Source: Streptococcus oralis (GTDB lineage: Bacteria > Bacillota > Bacilli > Lactobacillales > Streptococcaceae). Taken from it: a DNA stretch of 64,000 nucleotides. Each line of letters begins with the position of its first letter. Position 1 is the first letter of the stretch. The position numbers and the translations under genes are program-made. The stretch covers positions 248,001 through 312,000 of the forward strand of contig NZ_CP023507.1 of NCBI RefSeq assembly GCF_002386345.1, written 5' to 3'. The notes under the pieces are model-generated. The model was given only the letters and a program-made list of their open reading frames with translations, was not told the DNA's origin and did no database searches. Below, piece after piece: positions 40,284-51,348 of the stretch.

Positions 40284-41534
40284 ATGAAATGGTATAAGAA
40301 AGCAGGTTTTCTTTTAGTAGCTGTGGCAAGTTTACTAGGCCTAGTGGCTTGTGGTCAGAACAATCAATCAGCTGATGGTAAGGTAACGATTGAGTTTTTT
40401 AACCAGAAGACCGAGATGGCAGATACCTTGCAAAGGATAGTGGATGATTTTGAGAAGGAACACCCTAATATTGATGTAAAGCTGACTACAGTACCTTCAG
40501 CTGGAATTGTTCTAAAGACTCGGATTTTATCAGGAGATGTTCCAGATATTATTAATGTCTATCCTCAAAATATGGATTTTCAGGAGTGGGCGAAGGCAGG
40601 CTATTTTGCAGATATGACAGAAAAACCCTATCTTGAGAACATCAAGAATGACTATGCCGAAAAGTATGCAATCAATAACAAGATTTATAGTGTGCCATTA
40701 ACAGCCAACCTTTATGGAATCTATTACAATAAAACGAAGTTTAAAGAATTAGGACTTGAGGAACCGAAGACTTTTAAAGAATTTCAAGAGATTGTCAAAA
40801 AGATAAAAGATAGTGGAAATTCTCCGTTTGCGGTTGCAGGCAATGAAGGCTGGACATTAAATGGTTACCACCAACTTTCTCTCATTACCCTTACGGGTAG
40901 TGGAGACGCGGCTAATAACTATCTTCGCTTTTCAAAACCAAACGCAATCTCTGCAGATGATGCTATTTTAAAAGCAGATGCAGAACGACTCGATTTATTA
41001 GCAGATAATGCTCAAGATGGTTGGCGTGGTGCCTCTTATAATGATGCGGTGGTAGCATTTTCGAGTGAAAAAGCCTTGATGATGCCACAAGGATCATGGG
41101 CATTAGCCGCAATTAATCAACAGGATCCAAAATTTGAGGTGGGGATGTTCGCCTTCCCTGGAGAAGAAGTAGGAAAAGAAGTCACTGTTGGTGCAGGGGA
41201 CATGGCATTATCAACTTCAGCTACTACCAAACATCCGAAAGAAACCGAAGAATTTATCAGCTATATGACTAGTCCAAAAGCTATGCAGTCATACTATGAT
41301 GTAGATGGATCACCAGTTGCGGTGAAAGGCATACAGGAAAAAGAAGATTCAGCGCTTGCAGCTATTTCTAAACTGGCTTTTACGGACAAACATTATGTTT
41401 GGTTGGGCCAACGCTGGAACTCTGAAGAAGACTTTTTTAATCTAAGTGCAGGTTACCTGATGGATAAAAATCTGAAAAATATGGCAAACAATCTCAATGC
41501 TTTCTTTAATCCAATGAAGGCAGATTTGGACTAG
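40284..41534 (+). CDS. rafE: Raffinose ABC transporter, sugar-binding lipoprotein
   Basis: The 416-residue extracellular solute-binding protein (family 1) has a lipoprotein signal peptide with lipobox LVAC (Cys23) followed by GQNNQ. It would capture raffinose-type oligosaccharides at the cell surface and deliver them to RafF/RafG. The start follows AAGGAGGCATTCC. No ATP-binding subunit is encoded here; the shared MsmK ATPase elsewhere is known to energise this transporter in streptococci. Confidence 0.94.
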   Translation: MKWYKKAGFLLVAVASLLGLVACGQNNQSADGKVTIEFFNQKTEMADTLQRIVDDFEKEHPNIDVKLTTVPSAGIVLKTRILSGDVPDIINVYPQNMDFQEWAKAGYFADMTEKPYLENIKNDYAEKYAINNKIYSVPLTANLYGIYYNKTKFKELGLEEPKTFKEFQEIVKKIKDSGNSPFAVAGNEGWTLNGYHQLSLITLTGSGDAANNYLRFSKPNAISADDAILKADAERLDLLADNAQDGWRGASYNDAVVAFSSEKALMMPQGSWALAAINQQDPKFEVGMFAFPGEEVGKEVTVGAGDMALSTSATTKHPKETEEFISYMTSPKAMQSYYDVDGSPVAVKGIQEKEDSALAAISKLAFTDKHYVWLGQRWNSEEDFFNLSAGYLMDKNLKNMANNLNAFFNPMKADLD

Positions 41535-41552
41535 AATAGGAGTTAAGATGAT

Positions 41553-42425
41553 ATGGCTATTCGAAAATTTTTAAATAAATACTGGGGTTGGACATTTTTG
41601 CTCATCCCGCTTGCTTTACAAGCTATCTTCTTTTACTTTCCAATGGTACAAGGTGCTTTCTATAGTTTGACTAACTGGACTGGATTGACCTATAATTATA
41701 AATTTGTTGGTTTAAATAACTACAAATTGCTGATGATTGATGGGAAATTCTTCACAGCCATAGCCTTTACTTTGATTTTAACTCTGGCATTGATTATTGG
41801 AGAGATTACGATTGGGATGGTTGTGGCACGAGCCTTAAATTCTAAGATGAAGGGGCAGACCTTCTTTAGAGCTTGGTTCTTTTTCCCGGCTGTTTTGTCT
41901 GGTTTGACAGTTTCCTTGATTTTTAAACAATTCTTCAACTATGGTCTTCCAACGATTGGAAAAATTTTAGGAATTAGCTTTTTACAAGAGAGTCTATTGG
42001 GGACACCAGTTGGAGCGGTAGTGGCAACTATTTTTGTTCTTCTATGGCAAGGAGTAGCTATGCCAATCATTCTCTTTCTTGCTGGTCTTCAGAGTATTCC
42101 AAATGATATTTTAGAGGCAGCATCAATTGATGGTGCAACCAGTAAACAAACCTTTTGGAAGATTGAATTGCCCTATTTACTGCCAACGATCTCAATGGTT
42201 TTTATCTTGGCTCTTAAGTCTGGTTTGACAGCCTTTGACCAAATTTTTGCGTTGACGAGTGGTGGTCCAAATAATGCTACAACGTCTCTTGGACTTTTAG
42301 TCTACAACTATGCTTTCAAGAGTAATCAATATGGATATGCGAATGCAATTGCCTTGATTTTATTCTTAATTATTGGAATTGTTTCTCTGATCCAAATCAA
42401 GCTATCAAAGAAATTTGAAATCTAA
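41553..42425 (+). CDS. rafF: Raffinose ABC transporter permease
   Basis: This 290-residue membrane protein has six hydrophobic segments and the permease EAA loop EAASIDGATSKQTFWKIELPYL (about 188-209), which contacts the ATPase. It pairs with RafG to form the channel for RafE-delivered sugars. It is 18 bases after rafE, in the same operon. Confidence 0.94.
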   Translation: MAIRKFLNKYWGWTFLLIPLALQAIFFYFPMVQGAFYSLTNWTGLTYNYKFVGLNNYKLLMIDGKFFTAIAFTLILTLALIIGEITIGMVVARALNSKMKGQTFFRAWFFFPAVLSGLTVSLIFKQFFNYGLPTIGKILGISFLQESLLGTPVGAVVATIFVLLWQGVAMPIILFLAGLQSIPNDILEAASIDGATSKQTFWKIELPYLLPTISMVFILALKSGLTAFDQIFALTSGGPNNATTSLGLLVYNYAFKSNQYGYANAIALILFLIIGIVSLIQIKLSKKFEI

Positions 42426-42441
42426 TAGAGGAGTCCTACAC

Positions 42442-43275
42442 ATGAAAAAAGAAGAAAAATTGAATCAGTTTTGGAAATATGTCCTCTTGATAGTCGGTGG
42501 TATTTTTATACTTGTTCCTTTGTTGGTAACGGTATTTAGTTCTTTCAAAACAACTAAGGATATCATGAATCATTTCTTTAGTTTGCCCAATCCTTTTACG
42601 TTGAGTAATTATGAACGATTGATTTCGGATGGAATTGGAGGCTATTTCTGGAATTCAGCAGTTATTACGGTGTTATCATTGATTGTAGTAGCTTTCTTTA
42701 TACCAGCTGCAGCTTATTCCATTGCTCGAAATATGTCCAAGAAAAAAGCCTTTGCAATTATGTATTCGCTCCTGATCTTAGGGATATTTGTTCCATTTCA
42801 GGTGATTATGATTCCCATCACAGTTATGATGAGTAAACTCGGTCTAGCAAATATGTGGGGGCTAGTAATACTCTACCTAACTTATGCTATTCCACAGACT
42901 CTCTTCTTGTATGTTGGTTATATAAAAATCAGTGTACCAGATAGTTTGGATGAAGCTGCGGAAATTGATGGAGCTGATCGTTTTACAATTTATCGTCGAA
43001 TCATTTTTCCAATGTTGAAGCCCATGCATGCGACAACTTTGATTATCAATGCTCTCTGGTTCTGGAATGACTTTATGTTGCCACTCTTGATTCTGAATAA
43101 GGATTCCAAGATGTGGACTTTGCCTCTCTTCCAATACAACTACCAAGGTCAGTACTTCAATGACTATGGCCCAAGTTTTGCATCTTATATTGTGGGAATT
43201 GTAACGATAACAATTGTCTACCTCATCTTCCAAAAACATATCATTTCAGGAATGAGTAACGGGGCAGTGAAGTAA
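42442..43275 (+). CDS. rafG: Raffinose ABC transporter permease
   Basis: The 277-residue, six-segment permease of the MalG type has the EAA loop DEAAEIDGADRFTIYRRIIFP (about 172-192). The start at 42442 follows AGAGGAGTCCTACAC; the frame is open to 42415 inside rafF. It partners RafF. A 196-base gap with hairpins follows before gtfA. Confidence 0.94.
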   Translation: MKKEEKLNQFWKYVLLIVGGIFILVPLLVTVFSSFKTTKDIMNHFFSLPNPFTLSNYERLISDGIGGYFWNSAVITVLSLIVVAFFIPAAAYSIARNMSKKKAFAIMYSLLILGIFVPFQVIMIPITVMMSKLGLANMWGLVILYLTYAIPQTLFLYVGYIKISVPDSLDEAAEIDGADRFTIYRRIIFPMLKPMHATTLIINALWFWNDFMLPLLILNKDSKMWTLPLFQYNYQGQYFNDYGPSFASYIVGIVTITIVYLIFQKHIISGMSNGAVK

Positions 43276-43471
43276 GAAAGTGCTTATGGAATCTATAATT
43301 CCATACATAGAGGAACGGTTCAGCTTGTTGGCATTTCTATGTAGAAAACAAGAAAGTCGTATTTAGTTGATTGCAGTCTATATTAGTACTGAACAAAAAT
43401 CTAAAAATATCTTTCATTTACGAAGCCAGGTCATATAAGACTTGGCTTTCATCAGAAAAAGGAGAACATCT
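43276..43471 (+). other. rafG-gtfA intergenic region with two inverted repeats
   Basis: Two hairpins are visible: TATGGAAT/ATTCCATA (43285-43305) just after rafG and AAGCCAGGTC/GACTTGGCTT (43423-43448) just before gtfA. The second is followed by TTTC and could attenuate, or protect the gtfA mRNA after processing. No gene is seen. Confidence 0.55.
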
Positions 43472-44914
43472 ATGACCATTCAAAATAAAACTATGTTGAT
43501 TACTTACTCAGATAGTCTTGGAAATAACCTTAAAGACTTGTATGAGAATTTGGAAGAACATTTTGGCGATGCTATTGGGGGAGTTCACCTTCTACCATTT
43601 TTCCCGTCAACAGGTGATCGCGGATTTGCACCAGTGGACTATGATGAAGTGGATCCAGCGTTTGGTGATTGGGAGGATGTTAAGCGTTTAGGTGAGAAAT
43701 ATTATCTTATGTTTGACTTTATGATTAACCATATTTCTCGTCAATCTAAATATTATAAGGACTATCAAGAAAAACATGAAGCTAGTGAATTTAAAGATCT
43801 CTTTTTAAACTGGGACAAGTTTTGGCCGGAAAACCGTCCGACACAAGCTGATGTAGATTTAATTTACAAGCGTAAGGATCGTGCACCAAAGCAAGAGATC
43901 GTTTTTGCAGACGGTTCAGTAGAACATTTGTGGAATACCTTTGGTGAGGAGCAGATTGATCTTGATGTGACCAAAGAAGTAACGATGAGCTTCATCCGTA
44001 AGACGATTCAACATCTAGCAAGTAACGGGTGTGATTTGATTCGCCTAGATGCTTTTGCTTATGCGGTGAAGAAATTGGATACCAATGATTTCTTTGTGGA
44101 ACCAGATATTTGGGACTTATTGGATAAGGTCCGGGATATAGGAGCTGAATACGGTGCAGAGCTCTTACCTGAGATTCATGAACACTATTCGATTCAGTTT
44201 AAAATAGCGGATCATGATTACTATGTTTACGATTTTGCCCTTCCAATGGTGACCCTTTATACTCTTTACAGTTCCAGAACAGAGCGCTTAGCTAAGTGGT
44301 TAAAGATGAGCCCGATGAAGCAATTTACGACACTAGATACCCATGATGGGATTGGAGTGGTAGATGTCAAGGATATCCTGACCGATGAGGAAATTGACTA
44401 TGCTTCAAATGAGCTCTATAAGGTTGGAGCGAATGTCAAACGTAAGTACTCTAGTGCAGAGTATAACAATCTAGATATCTACCAAATCAATTCAACCTAC
44501 TATTCTGCGCTTGGAGATGATGATGTCAAGTACTTCCTCGCTCGTTTGATTCAAGCTTTTGCGCCAGGCATTCCTCAGGTTTACTATGTGGGTCTATTAG
44601 CAGGAAAAAATGACTTGAAATTATTAGAAGAAACCAAAGAAGGTCGAAATATTAATCGTCATTACTATAGCAATGAGGAAATAGCAGAAGAAGTTCAACG
44701 TCCTGTGGTGAAGTCCCTTCTCAATCTATTTTCTTTCCGTAATCGGTCAGAGGCCTTTGACCTAGAAGGGACTATTGACATTGAAACACCAACAGCTCAC
44801 AGCATTGTAATCAAACGTCAAAATAAAGACAAGTCCGTAACAGCAGTAGCAGAAATTGATTTGCAAAGTCAGACCTATCAAGTAGTGGAAAACGGTAGAA
44901 ACATTCAGTTCTAG
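43472..44914 (+). CDS. gtfA: Sucrose phosphorylase
   Basis: GtfA splits sucrose with phosphate into glucose-1-phosphate and fructose, here disposing of sucrose released from raffinose by Aga. The 480-residue GH13 protein shows the nucleophile Asp in IRLDAFAY (about 193), the acid/base Glu in LLPEIHEH (about 234) and Asp in DTHDGIG (about 292). The start at 43472 follows AAAGGAGAACATCT. It completes the raf pathway: uptake, degalactosylation, phosphorolysis. Confidence 0.95.
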   Translation: MTIQNKTMLITYSDSLGNNLKDLYENLEEHFGDAIGGVHLLPFFPSTGDRGFAPVDYDEVDPAFGDWEDVKRLGEKYYLMFDFMINHISRQSKYYKDYQEKHEASEFKDLFLNWDKFWPENRPTQADVDLIYKRKDRAPKQEIVFADGSVEHLWNTFGEEQIDLDVTKEVTMSFIRKTIQHLASNGCDLIRLDAFAYAVKKLDTNDFFVEPDIWDLLDKVRDIGAEYGAELLPEIHEHYSIQFKIADHDYYVYDFALPMVTLYTLYSSRTERLAKWLKMSPMKQFTTLDTHDGIGVVDVKDILTDEEIDYASNELYKVGANVKRKYSSAEYNNLDIYQINSTYYSALGDDDVKYFLARLIQAFAPGIPQVYYVGLLAGKNDLKLLEETKEGRNINRHYYSNEEIAEEVQRPVVKSLLNLFSFRNRSEAFDLEGTIDIETPTAHSIVIKRQNKDKSVTAVAEIDLQSQTYQVVENGRNIQF

Positions 44915-45046
44915 TGCCATATTAATGAAAGATTTTTTTTGTGGCGAAAACGTGTTCATTGTTCCCAAATGACGGAAAAAATGGTAGAATATAAAGATAG
45001 TTTAGCATTTATCTTCTGGAGAAATTCAGAACAGAAAGGATCCGTT

Positions 45047-46240
45047 TTGAAATCAATTGGATTACTGGATAAGATAAGAGGGCTTTCGAAAAAAGATTTC
45101 TTTTTGTATTTGATGATCATAAGTATCTTTTTACCTTTTTATTTGTTCTTAGCCCTCTTTGCTTTATATTTGATAGGTTTACTTGTTACTGGGGAAATGA
45201 AGGGAATTATCAAAGGATTGGCCAAACATCCTGTACTTCTCTTTTTTATTGCCTACAGTAGTATCATCTCTATCGTCGCCAAGAACTGGCTTGGTCTAGC
45301 AGCATCTTTACTGATGTTTCTCTTCCTCATTTTCTTTAGCTTCTACCAGAAACGTCTGACACATGCTTTCTTTCGACTGATACTGCAGACAATCTTGTTT
45401 GGAAGTGTGCTCTCTGCGGCTTTTGCTACTTTGGAGCATTTCCAAATTGTAAAGAAATTTAACTACGCCTTTCTTTCGCCTAATATGCAGGTATGGCACC
45501 AAAACCGTGCAGAGGTGACCTTCTTTAATCCTAACTATTATGGGATTATCTGTTGCTTCTGTATCATGATTGCCTTTTATCTCTTTACAACGACCAAGTT
45601 GAATTGGTTGAAGGTATTCTGTGTGATTGCAGGCTTTGTTAATCTCTTTGGATTGAACTTTACTCAAAATCGAACTGCCTTTCCTGCTATTATCGCTGGA
45701 GCCATCATTTATCTCTTTACAACCATTAAAAACTGGAAGGCCTTTTGGCTTAGTATCGGGGTCTTTGCGATTGGCTTGAGTTTCCTTTTTTCTAGTGATT
45801 TGGGAGTTCGGATGGGGACTTTAGATTCCTCTATGGAAGAACGCATTTCTATCTGGGATGCTGGGATGGCCTTGTTTAAGCAAAATCCTTTTTGGGGGGA
45901 GGGGCCATTGACCTATATGCACTCTTATCCTCGGATAAATGCTCCTTATCATGAACATGCTCACAGCCTTTATATTGATACGATTCTGAGTTACGGAATT
46001 GTGGGAACCATTTTATTAGCTTTGTCTTCTGTTGCTCCTGTTCGTTTGATGATGGATATGAGTCAGGAGTCGGGGAAACGTCCAATTATCGGTCTTTATC
46101 TATCTTTCCTTACAGTGGTTGCTGTGCATGGAATCTTTGACTTGGCCCTTTTCTGGATTCAGTCAGGTTTCATTTTCTTGTTAGTTATGTGCAGTATTCC
46201 ATTGGAGCGTCGAACCTTGGTATCAGACATGACGGATTAA
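45047..46240 (+). CDS. O-antigen ligase/polymerase-like membrane protein (Wzy_C family)
   Basis: The 397-residue protein has about ten hydrophobic segments and a large extracytoplasmic loop with ERISIWDAGMALFKQNPFWGEGP followed by HEHAHSLYIDTILSYG, the usual pattern of the O-antigen ligase superfamily. These enzymes polymerise or transfer glycan chains outside the membrane. No glycan cluster is adjacent, so the substrate is unknown. TTG at 45047 was chosen after GAAAGGA; the frame is open to 44939. An extended -10 (TGGTAGAAT near 44985) could be its promoter. Confidence 0.78.
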   Translation: MKSIGLLDKIRGLSKKDFFLYLMIISIFLPFYLFLALFALYLIGLLVTGEMKGIIKGLAKHPVLLFFIAYSSIISIVAKNWLGLAASLLMFLFLIFFSFYQKRLTHAFFRLILQTILFGSVLSAAFATLEHFQIVKKFNYAFLSPNMQVWHQNRAEVTFFNPNYYGIICCFCIMIAFYLFTTTKLNWLKVFCVIAGFVNLFGLNFTQNRTAFPAIIAGAIIYLFTTIKNWKAFWLSIGVFAIGLSFLFSSDLGVRMGTLDSSMEERISIWDAGMALFKQNPFWGEGPLTYMHSYPRINAPYHEHAHSLYIDTILSYGIVGTILLALSSVAPVRLMMDMSQESGKRPIIGLYLSFLTVVAVHGIFDLALFWIQSGFIFLLVMCSIPLERRTLVSDMTD

Positions 46241-46253
46241 GTTTATAAGATTG

Positions 46254-46282
46254 AAATCTTCTACCTTGAGTAGGAGATTTTT
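46254..46282 (+). terminator. Rho-independent terminator
   Basis: 11-bp stem AAATCTTCTAC/GTAGGAGATTT (46254-46264 with 46270-46280) and T run. Confidence 0.85.
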
Positions 46283-46314
46283 TACTGAGAAAAATTAGTT
46301 CTAAATCGAAATAG

Positions 46315-46343
46315 TTGACAATTGGAATAATAAGTATTATAAT
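46315..46343 (+). promoter_or_regulatory. Promoter of the MarR-ABC operon
   Basis: Perfect TTGACA (46315-46320), 17-base spacer and perfect TATAAT (46338-46343), 42 bases before the MarR gene. Confidence 0.9.
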
Positions 46344-46384
46344 GTTTTTTATTCGTATCGATATAGAAATAAATTGGAGGTTTC

Positions 46385-46828
46385 ATGAAATATTGTCATT
46401 TGGTAGCCCATCATATTCGTTTGTTGAATGGGCGGCTTTTTCAAAAGTTACTGAGACAAGACCCTGACTCTCTTTATCGGAGTGAGCAGGGAAAGATTTT
46501 AGCGGTTTTATGGAATAGTAAGACGGGCTGTGCAACTGCGACAGATATTGCGCTTGCGACTGGGCTTGCTAATAATACGTTGACGACTATGATAAAAAAG
46601 TTAGAGGAGCAAAATCTTATAACTGTCAGTCCGTGTGGAGAAGATAAGCGTAAGAAGTATTTAGTTTTAACAGAGTTGGGCAAGTCCCAGAAAGAAGTTG
46701 GGCAACGTGTCAGTCAGAGATTGGATACTATCTGTTACAAAGGATTTTCAGAGGAAGAAATTCGTCAGTTTGAAGGTTTTCAAGAAAGAATTTTGGCTAA
46801 TCTGAAAGAGCAGGAAAATGAGGTTTAG
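46385..46828 (+). CDS. MarR-family transcriptional regulator
   Basis: This 147-residue winged-helix regulator has the recognition region ATATDIALATGLANNTLTTMIKKLEEQNLI and wing SPCGEDKRKKYLVLTELG. It precedes the quaternary-amine ABC transporter genes by 72 bases and probably controls them and itself. The ligand is unknown. Two cysteines (Cys4, Cys49) lie in the dimer/linker part and might sense redox, but this is speculative. Confidence 0.85.
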   Translation: MKYCHLVAHHIRLLNGRLFQKLLRQDPDSLYRSEQGKILAVLWNSKTGCATATDIALATGLANNTLTTMIKKLEEQNLITVSPCGEDKRKKYLVLTELGKSQKEVGQRVSQRLDTICYKGFSEEEIRQFEGFQERILANLKEQENEV

Positions 46829-46900
46829 AATGGGGTAAATTAGTTATTAAAAGTTTGGTAACTTGACAAACCGAGGAAAATTTTAAATTGAGGACAAAGA

Positions 46901-49142
<2,242 letters not shown>

Positions 49143-49188
49143 ATTGAAAATGTCAAACTCAACTTCTTTAAATGACATACAGAAGAAT

Positions 49189-49216
49189 GCTCAGACAATG
49201 TTGTCTGGGCTTTTTT
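49189..49216 (+). terminator. Rho-independent terminator of the ABC operon
   Basis: Stem GCTCAGACAA/TTGTCTGGGC (49189-49198 with 49201-49210) followed by six T. Confidence 0.85.
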
Positions 49217-49299
49217 AGTGTCAGAATTAATGATTTTCATTTTTAAATGGAAAATAAGAGGAAATTTTCAGGATTTTCAAAATTTTACTGTAAATACAC

Positions 49300-49327
49300 T
49301 TGACTATTCAGAAATTAGTTGTATAAT
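49300..49327 (+). promoter_or_regulatory. Promoter of pnuC
   Basis: TTGACT (49300-49305), 16-base spacer, TATAAT (49322-49327). Confidence 0.8.
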
Positions 49328-49333
49328 GAGTTG

Positions 49334-49477
49334 TGAACTACTTAACAAATAAGGATTTCCAGCTCATGTCGACTAAGGATGGAAATCTTGTGTATAGACA
49401 GTTCAGTAGATATATAATAGAGCGTTGCGTCCGAAAGTCTATCCAGACACAGCTCTTTAAAAACAAAAGGAGAAAAT
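49334..49477 (+). ncRNA. Structured pnuC leader, candidate NAD-sensing (pnuC-motif) riboswitch
   Basis: About 144 bases separate the promoter from the pnuC ribosome site. The leader contains a stem AAGGATTTCCA with TGGAAATCTT (about 49351-49397), a second stem AGAGC/GCTCT (about 49420-49456) enclosing GTCT/AGAC, and a possible long-range ATAGAC/GTCTAT contact. Streptococcal pnuC genes are known hosts of the NAD+-II (pnuC motif) riboswitch. I did not match the consensus base by base, so the class is tentative. Confidence 0.5.
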
Positions 49478-49531
49478 ATGACGACTTATTTGTAAACAAA
49501 ACTCAAGAATATCAAAATTACTCTTGGTGAA

Positions 49532-50269
49532 ATGTCTGGCGGTTACCGCCGTATGGTTGCTGCTATGGCTGATTTAGGATTTTCAGGAACTATGAAGGCT
49601 ATCTGGAATGACCTCTTTGCCAATCGTAGTTTTTCCCAGTGGCTTTACCTGCTAGTTTTAGGAAGTTTTCCAATCTGGCTTGAGTTGATTTATGAACACC
49701 GCATTGTTGACTGGGTTGGGATGATTTGTAGCCTGACTGGAATTATCTGTGTCATCTTTGTATCAGAAGGTCGAGCAAGTAATTACCTTTTTGGTTTGAT
49801 TAACTCTGTCATTTACCTTATCTTGGCTTTGCAGAAAGGCTTCTATGGTGAGGTTTTAACAACTCTCTATTTTACAATTATGCAGCCAATTGGTCTCTTG
49901 GTTTGGATTTATCAAGCCCAGTTTAAGAAAGAACAACAAGAGTTTGTCGCACGTAAACTAGACGGCAAGGGTTGGACAAAGTATCTTTCTATTAGTGTTC
50001 TTTGGTGGTTGGCCTTTGGGTTTATTTATCAGTCTATCGGAGCTAATCGTCCCTATCGTGATTCTATCACTGATGCGACCAATGGTGTAGGGCAAATCCT
50101 CATGACAGCTGTTTACCGTGAACAGTGGATATTCTGGGCTGCTACTACTGTCTTTTCAATCTATCTCTGGTGGGGAGAAAGCCTGCAAATCCAAGGAAAA
50201 TACCTGATTTACTTGATCAATAGTCTAGTTGGGTGGTATCAGTGGAGCAAGGCAGCAAAAAGCGCTTAA
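49532..50269 (+). CDS. pnuC: Nicotinamide riboside transporter PnuC, 5' end interrupted
   Basis: The intact frame encodes a 245-residue membrane protein with about seven hydrophobic segments and PnuC features (EGRASNYLFGLINSVIYLILALQKGFYGE; VWIYQAQ; WWGESLQIQGKYLIYLINS). It would import nicotinamide riboside for NAD synthesis. The only good ribosome site (AAAGGAG) serves an ATG at 49478 in the same frame, whose sixth codon is TAA (49493-49495). Past it the frame stays open and reads TKLKNIKITLGEMSGGY. So the gene is either inactivated by a nonsense change or reinitiates at ATG 49532, which has only a weak site. Confidence 0.8.
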   Translation: MSGGYRRMVAAMADLGFSGTMKAIWNDLFANRSFSQWLYLLVLGSFPIWLELIYEHRIVDWVGMICSLTGIICVIFVSEGRASNYLFGLINSVIYLILALQKGFYGEVLTTLYFTIMQPIGLLVWIYQAQFKKEQQEFVARKLDGKGWTKYLSISVLWWLAFGFIYQSIGANRPYRDSITDATNGVGQILMTAVYREQWIFWAATTVFSIYLWWGESLQIQGKYLIYLINSLVGWYQWSKAAKSA

Positions 50270-50275
50270 AAAGTA

Positions 50276-50299
50276 AAAAAGGATCATCTGATCCTTTTT
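50276..50299. terminator. Bidirectional terminator
   Basis: Perfect stem AAAAAGGATCA/TGATCCTTTTT (50276-50286 with 50289-50299) between convergent pnuC and the minus-strand membrane-protein gene. Confidence 0.85.
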
Positions 50300-50302
50300 G
50301 TG

Positions 50303-50635
50303 TTAGAGCAAAATGAATAATACCGTAATGATAATAGCGGTCGTTATACGAACGATGTGGTGCGAGATATGTTGCTTTTCTTTCTGTTGGCCGTTCCAGT
50401 AGGCTCCATAGCAGACGATACTCGAACCCACAATCCATAGAAGAATGGTTGCAACTGGAACGAAGTAAAAGATGGCTAGAGCCAGAGATGTGAGGCAACT
50501 GCCAACCAAGATGCACGTGTTTCCCAGACTGTAGTTCTTTTGTTTCATGGCTGAAAAAGCAGCAGCAAGGTGAAGCAATGAGAAGGCGAGAGCTAGTACA
50601 ATTGTTAGTATTCCTAGAATCATCGAAGTTAACAT
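50303..50635 (-). CDS. Small four-segment membrane protein, hypothetical
   Basis: The 110-residue protein has four hydrophobic segments (about 5-28, 41-58, 60-80, 93-110) separated by short loops (SAMKQKNYSLGN; NGQQKEKQHISHH). No family is recognised. The start follows GAAAGGAACC and lies 26 bases after the sczA stop on the same strand, so it is cotranscribed with the zinc-responsive regulator. A link to metal homeostasis is only suggested by position. Confidence 0.75.
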   Translation of the reverse strand: MLTSMILGILTIVLALAFSLLHLAAAFSAMKQKNYSLGNTCILVGSCLTSLALAIFYFVPVATILLWIVGSSIVCYGAYWNGQQKEKQHISHHIVRITTAIIITVLFILL

Positions 50636-50661
50636 AGTTGGTTCCTTTCTGAGTTTCAGGC

Positions 50662-51216
50662 TTAGTTATCAAGTGGAGTTGTAGAGGTCATCTCTATTAC
50701 ATCAAGGTAAAATTTCACCACTTGGTTTTCGGTATAAGATTTTCCTTTTTTTAGCCACCAAGTTAGGGTCTCGATAAAGTTCGTTACAACAAAATGCTGG
50801 AGGTAGGAGTCCGGAATGTTTGGATAGGCTTCTTGCAAGTCATCCGCCACCATGGGATAAACGTGGTGTTTGAGTTCCCTGTGTAGTTGGCGGAGGAAGT
50901 AGTCGTTTTTGGAAAAAAGGAGACTGGTGACATGGTCCTGGTTTTTCTGAAAATGTAAAAAGATATGTGCGAGGTAGTCCTCGGTAGTCAAGTGTCCTTC
51001 CCTTTCAAAGAGATGATGAAAGAGGTAGCGACAGAGCTCATCTAAAAGGAGTTCCTTACTCTCGTAGTGACAGTAAAAAGTGGAGCGCCCAACATCTGCT
51101 AGGTCAATGATATCCTGAACAGTAGTGGCATCATAGCCCTTGTCGTTCAAAAGTTGTAAAAAAGCTTGGTAGATGGCTTTTTTCGTCTTGCTGACTCGAC
51201 GGTCTCTTTTTGTCAT
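50662..51216 (-). CDS. sczA: TetR-family zinc-responsive regulator SczA
   Basis: The 184-residue regulator has an N-terminal HTH (TKKAIYQAFLQLLNDKGYDATTVQDIIDLADVGRSTFYCHYESKE, about 10-55) and a ligand-binding C-terminal half rich in His (HLFEREGHLTTEDYLAHIFLHFQKN). Its position divergent from czcD matches pneumococcal SczA, known to activate czcD with zinc. The start MTKRDRR at 51216 was chosen; the longer frame runs into the operator region. Confidence 0.85.
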   Translation of the reverse strand: MTKRDRRVSKTKKAIYQAFLQLLNDKGYDATTVQDIIDLADVGRSTFYCHYESKELLLDELCRYLFHHLFEREGHLTTEDYLAHIFLHFQKNQDHVTSLLFSKNDYFLRQLHRELKHHVYPMVADDLQEAYPNIPDSYLQHFVVTNFIETLTWWLKKGKSYTENQVVKFYLDVIEMTSTTPLDN

Positions 51217-51220
51217 ATAG

Positions 51221-51252
51221 ACACTAGTGACAAACTGTTCAGAACTGAACAG
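51221..51252. promoter_or_regulatory. Palindromic operator between sczA and czcD
   Basis: CTGTTCAG-AA-CTGAACAG (51235-51252) is a perfect two-arm palindrome, and the adjacent GACACTAGTGAC (51220-51231) is a near palindrome. They sit just upstream of the sczA start, in the divergent promoter region, and are likely SczA sites. Confidence 0.75.
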
Positions 51253-51348
51253 GACTGACAGTTTGCTTCTATCCTTTCTTTGGATTTTATTAGATAATAC
51301 AAATGAAAGAAGTATGTATATACCCATTATACCAAAGGAGGGAGAGAA

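Noticed and set aside
49333..49530. Open frame of 65 codons over the pnuC leader
   Set aside because: It starts at the predicted transcript start without a ribosome site and covers the structured leader; no protein features.
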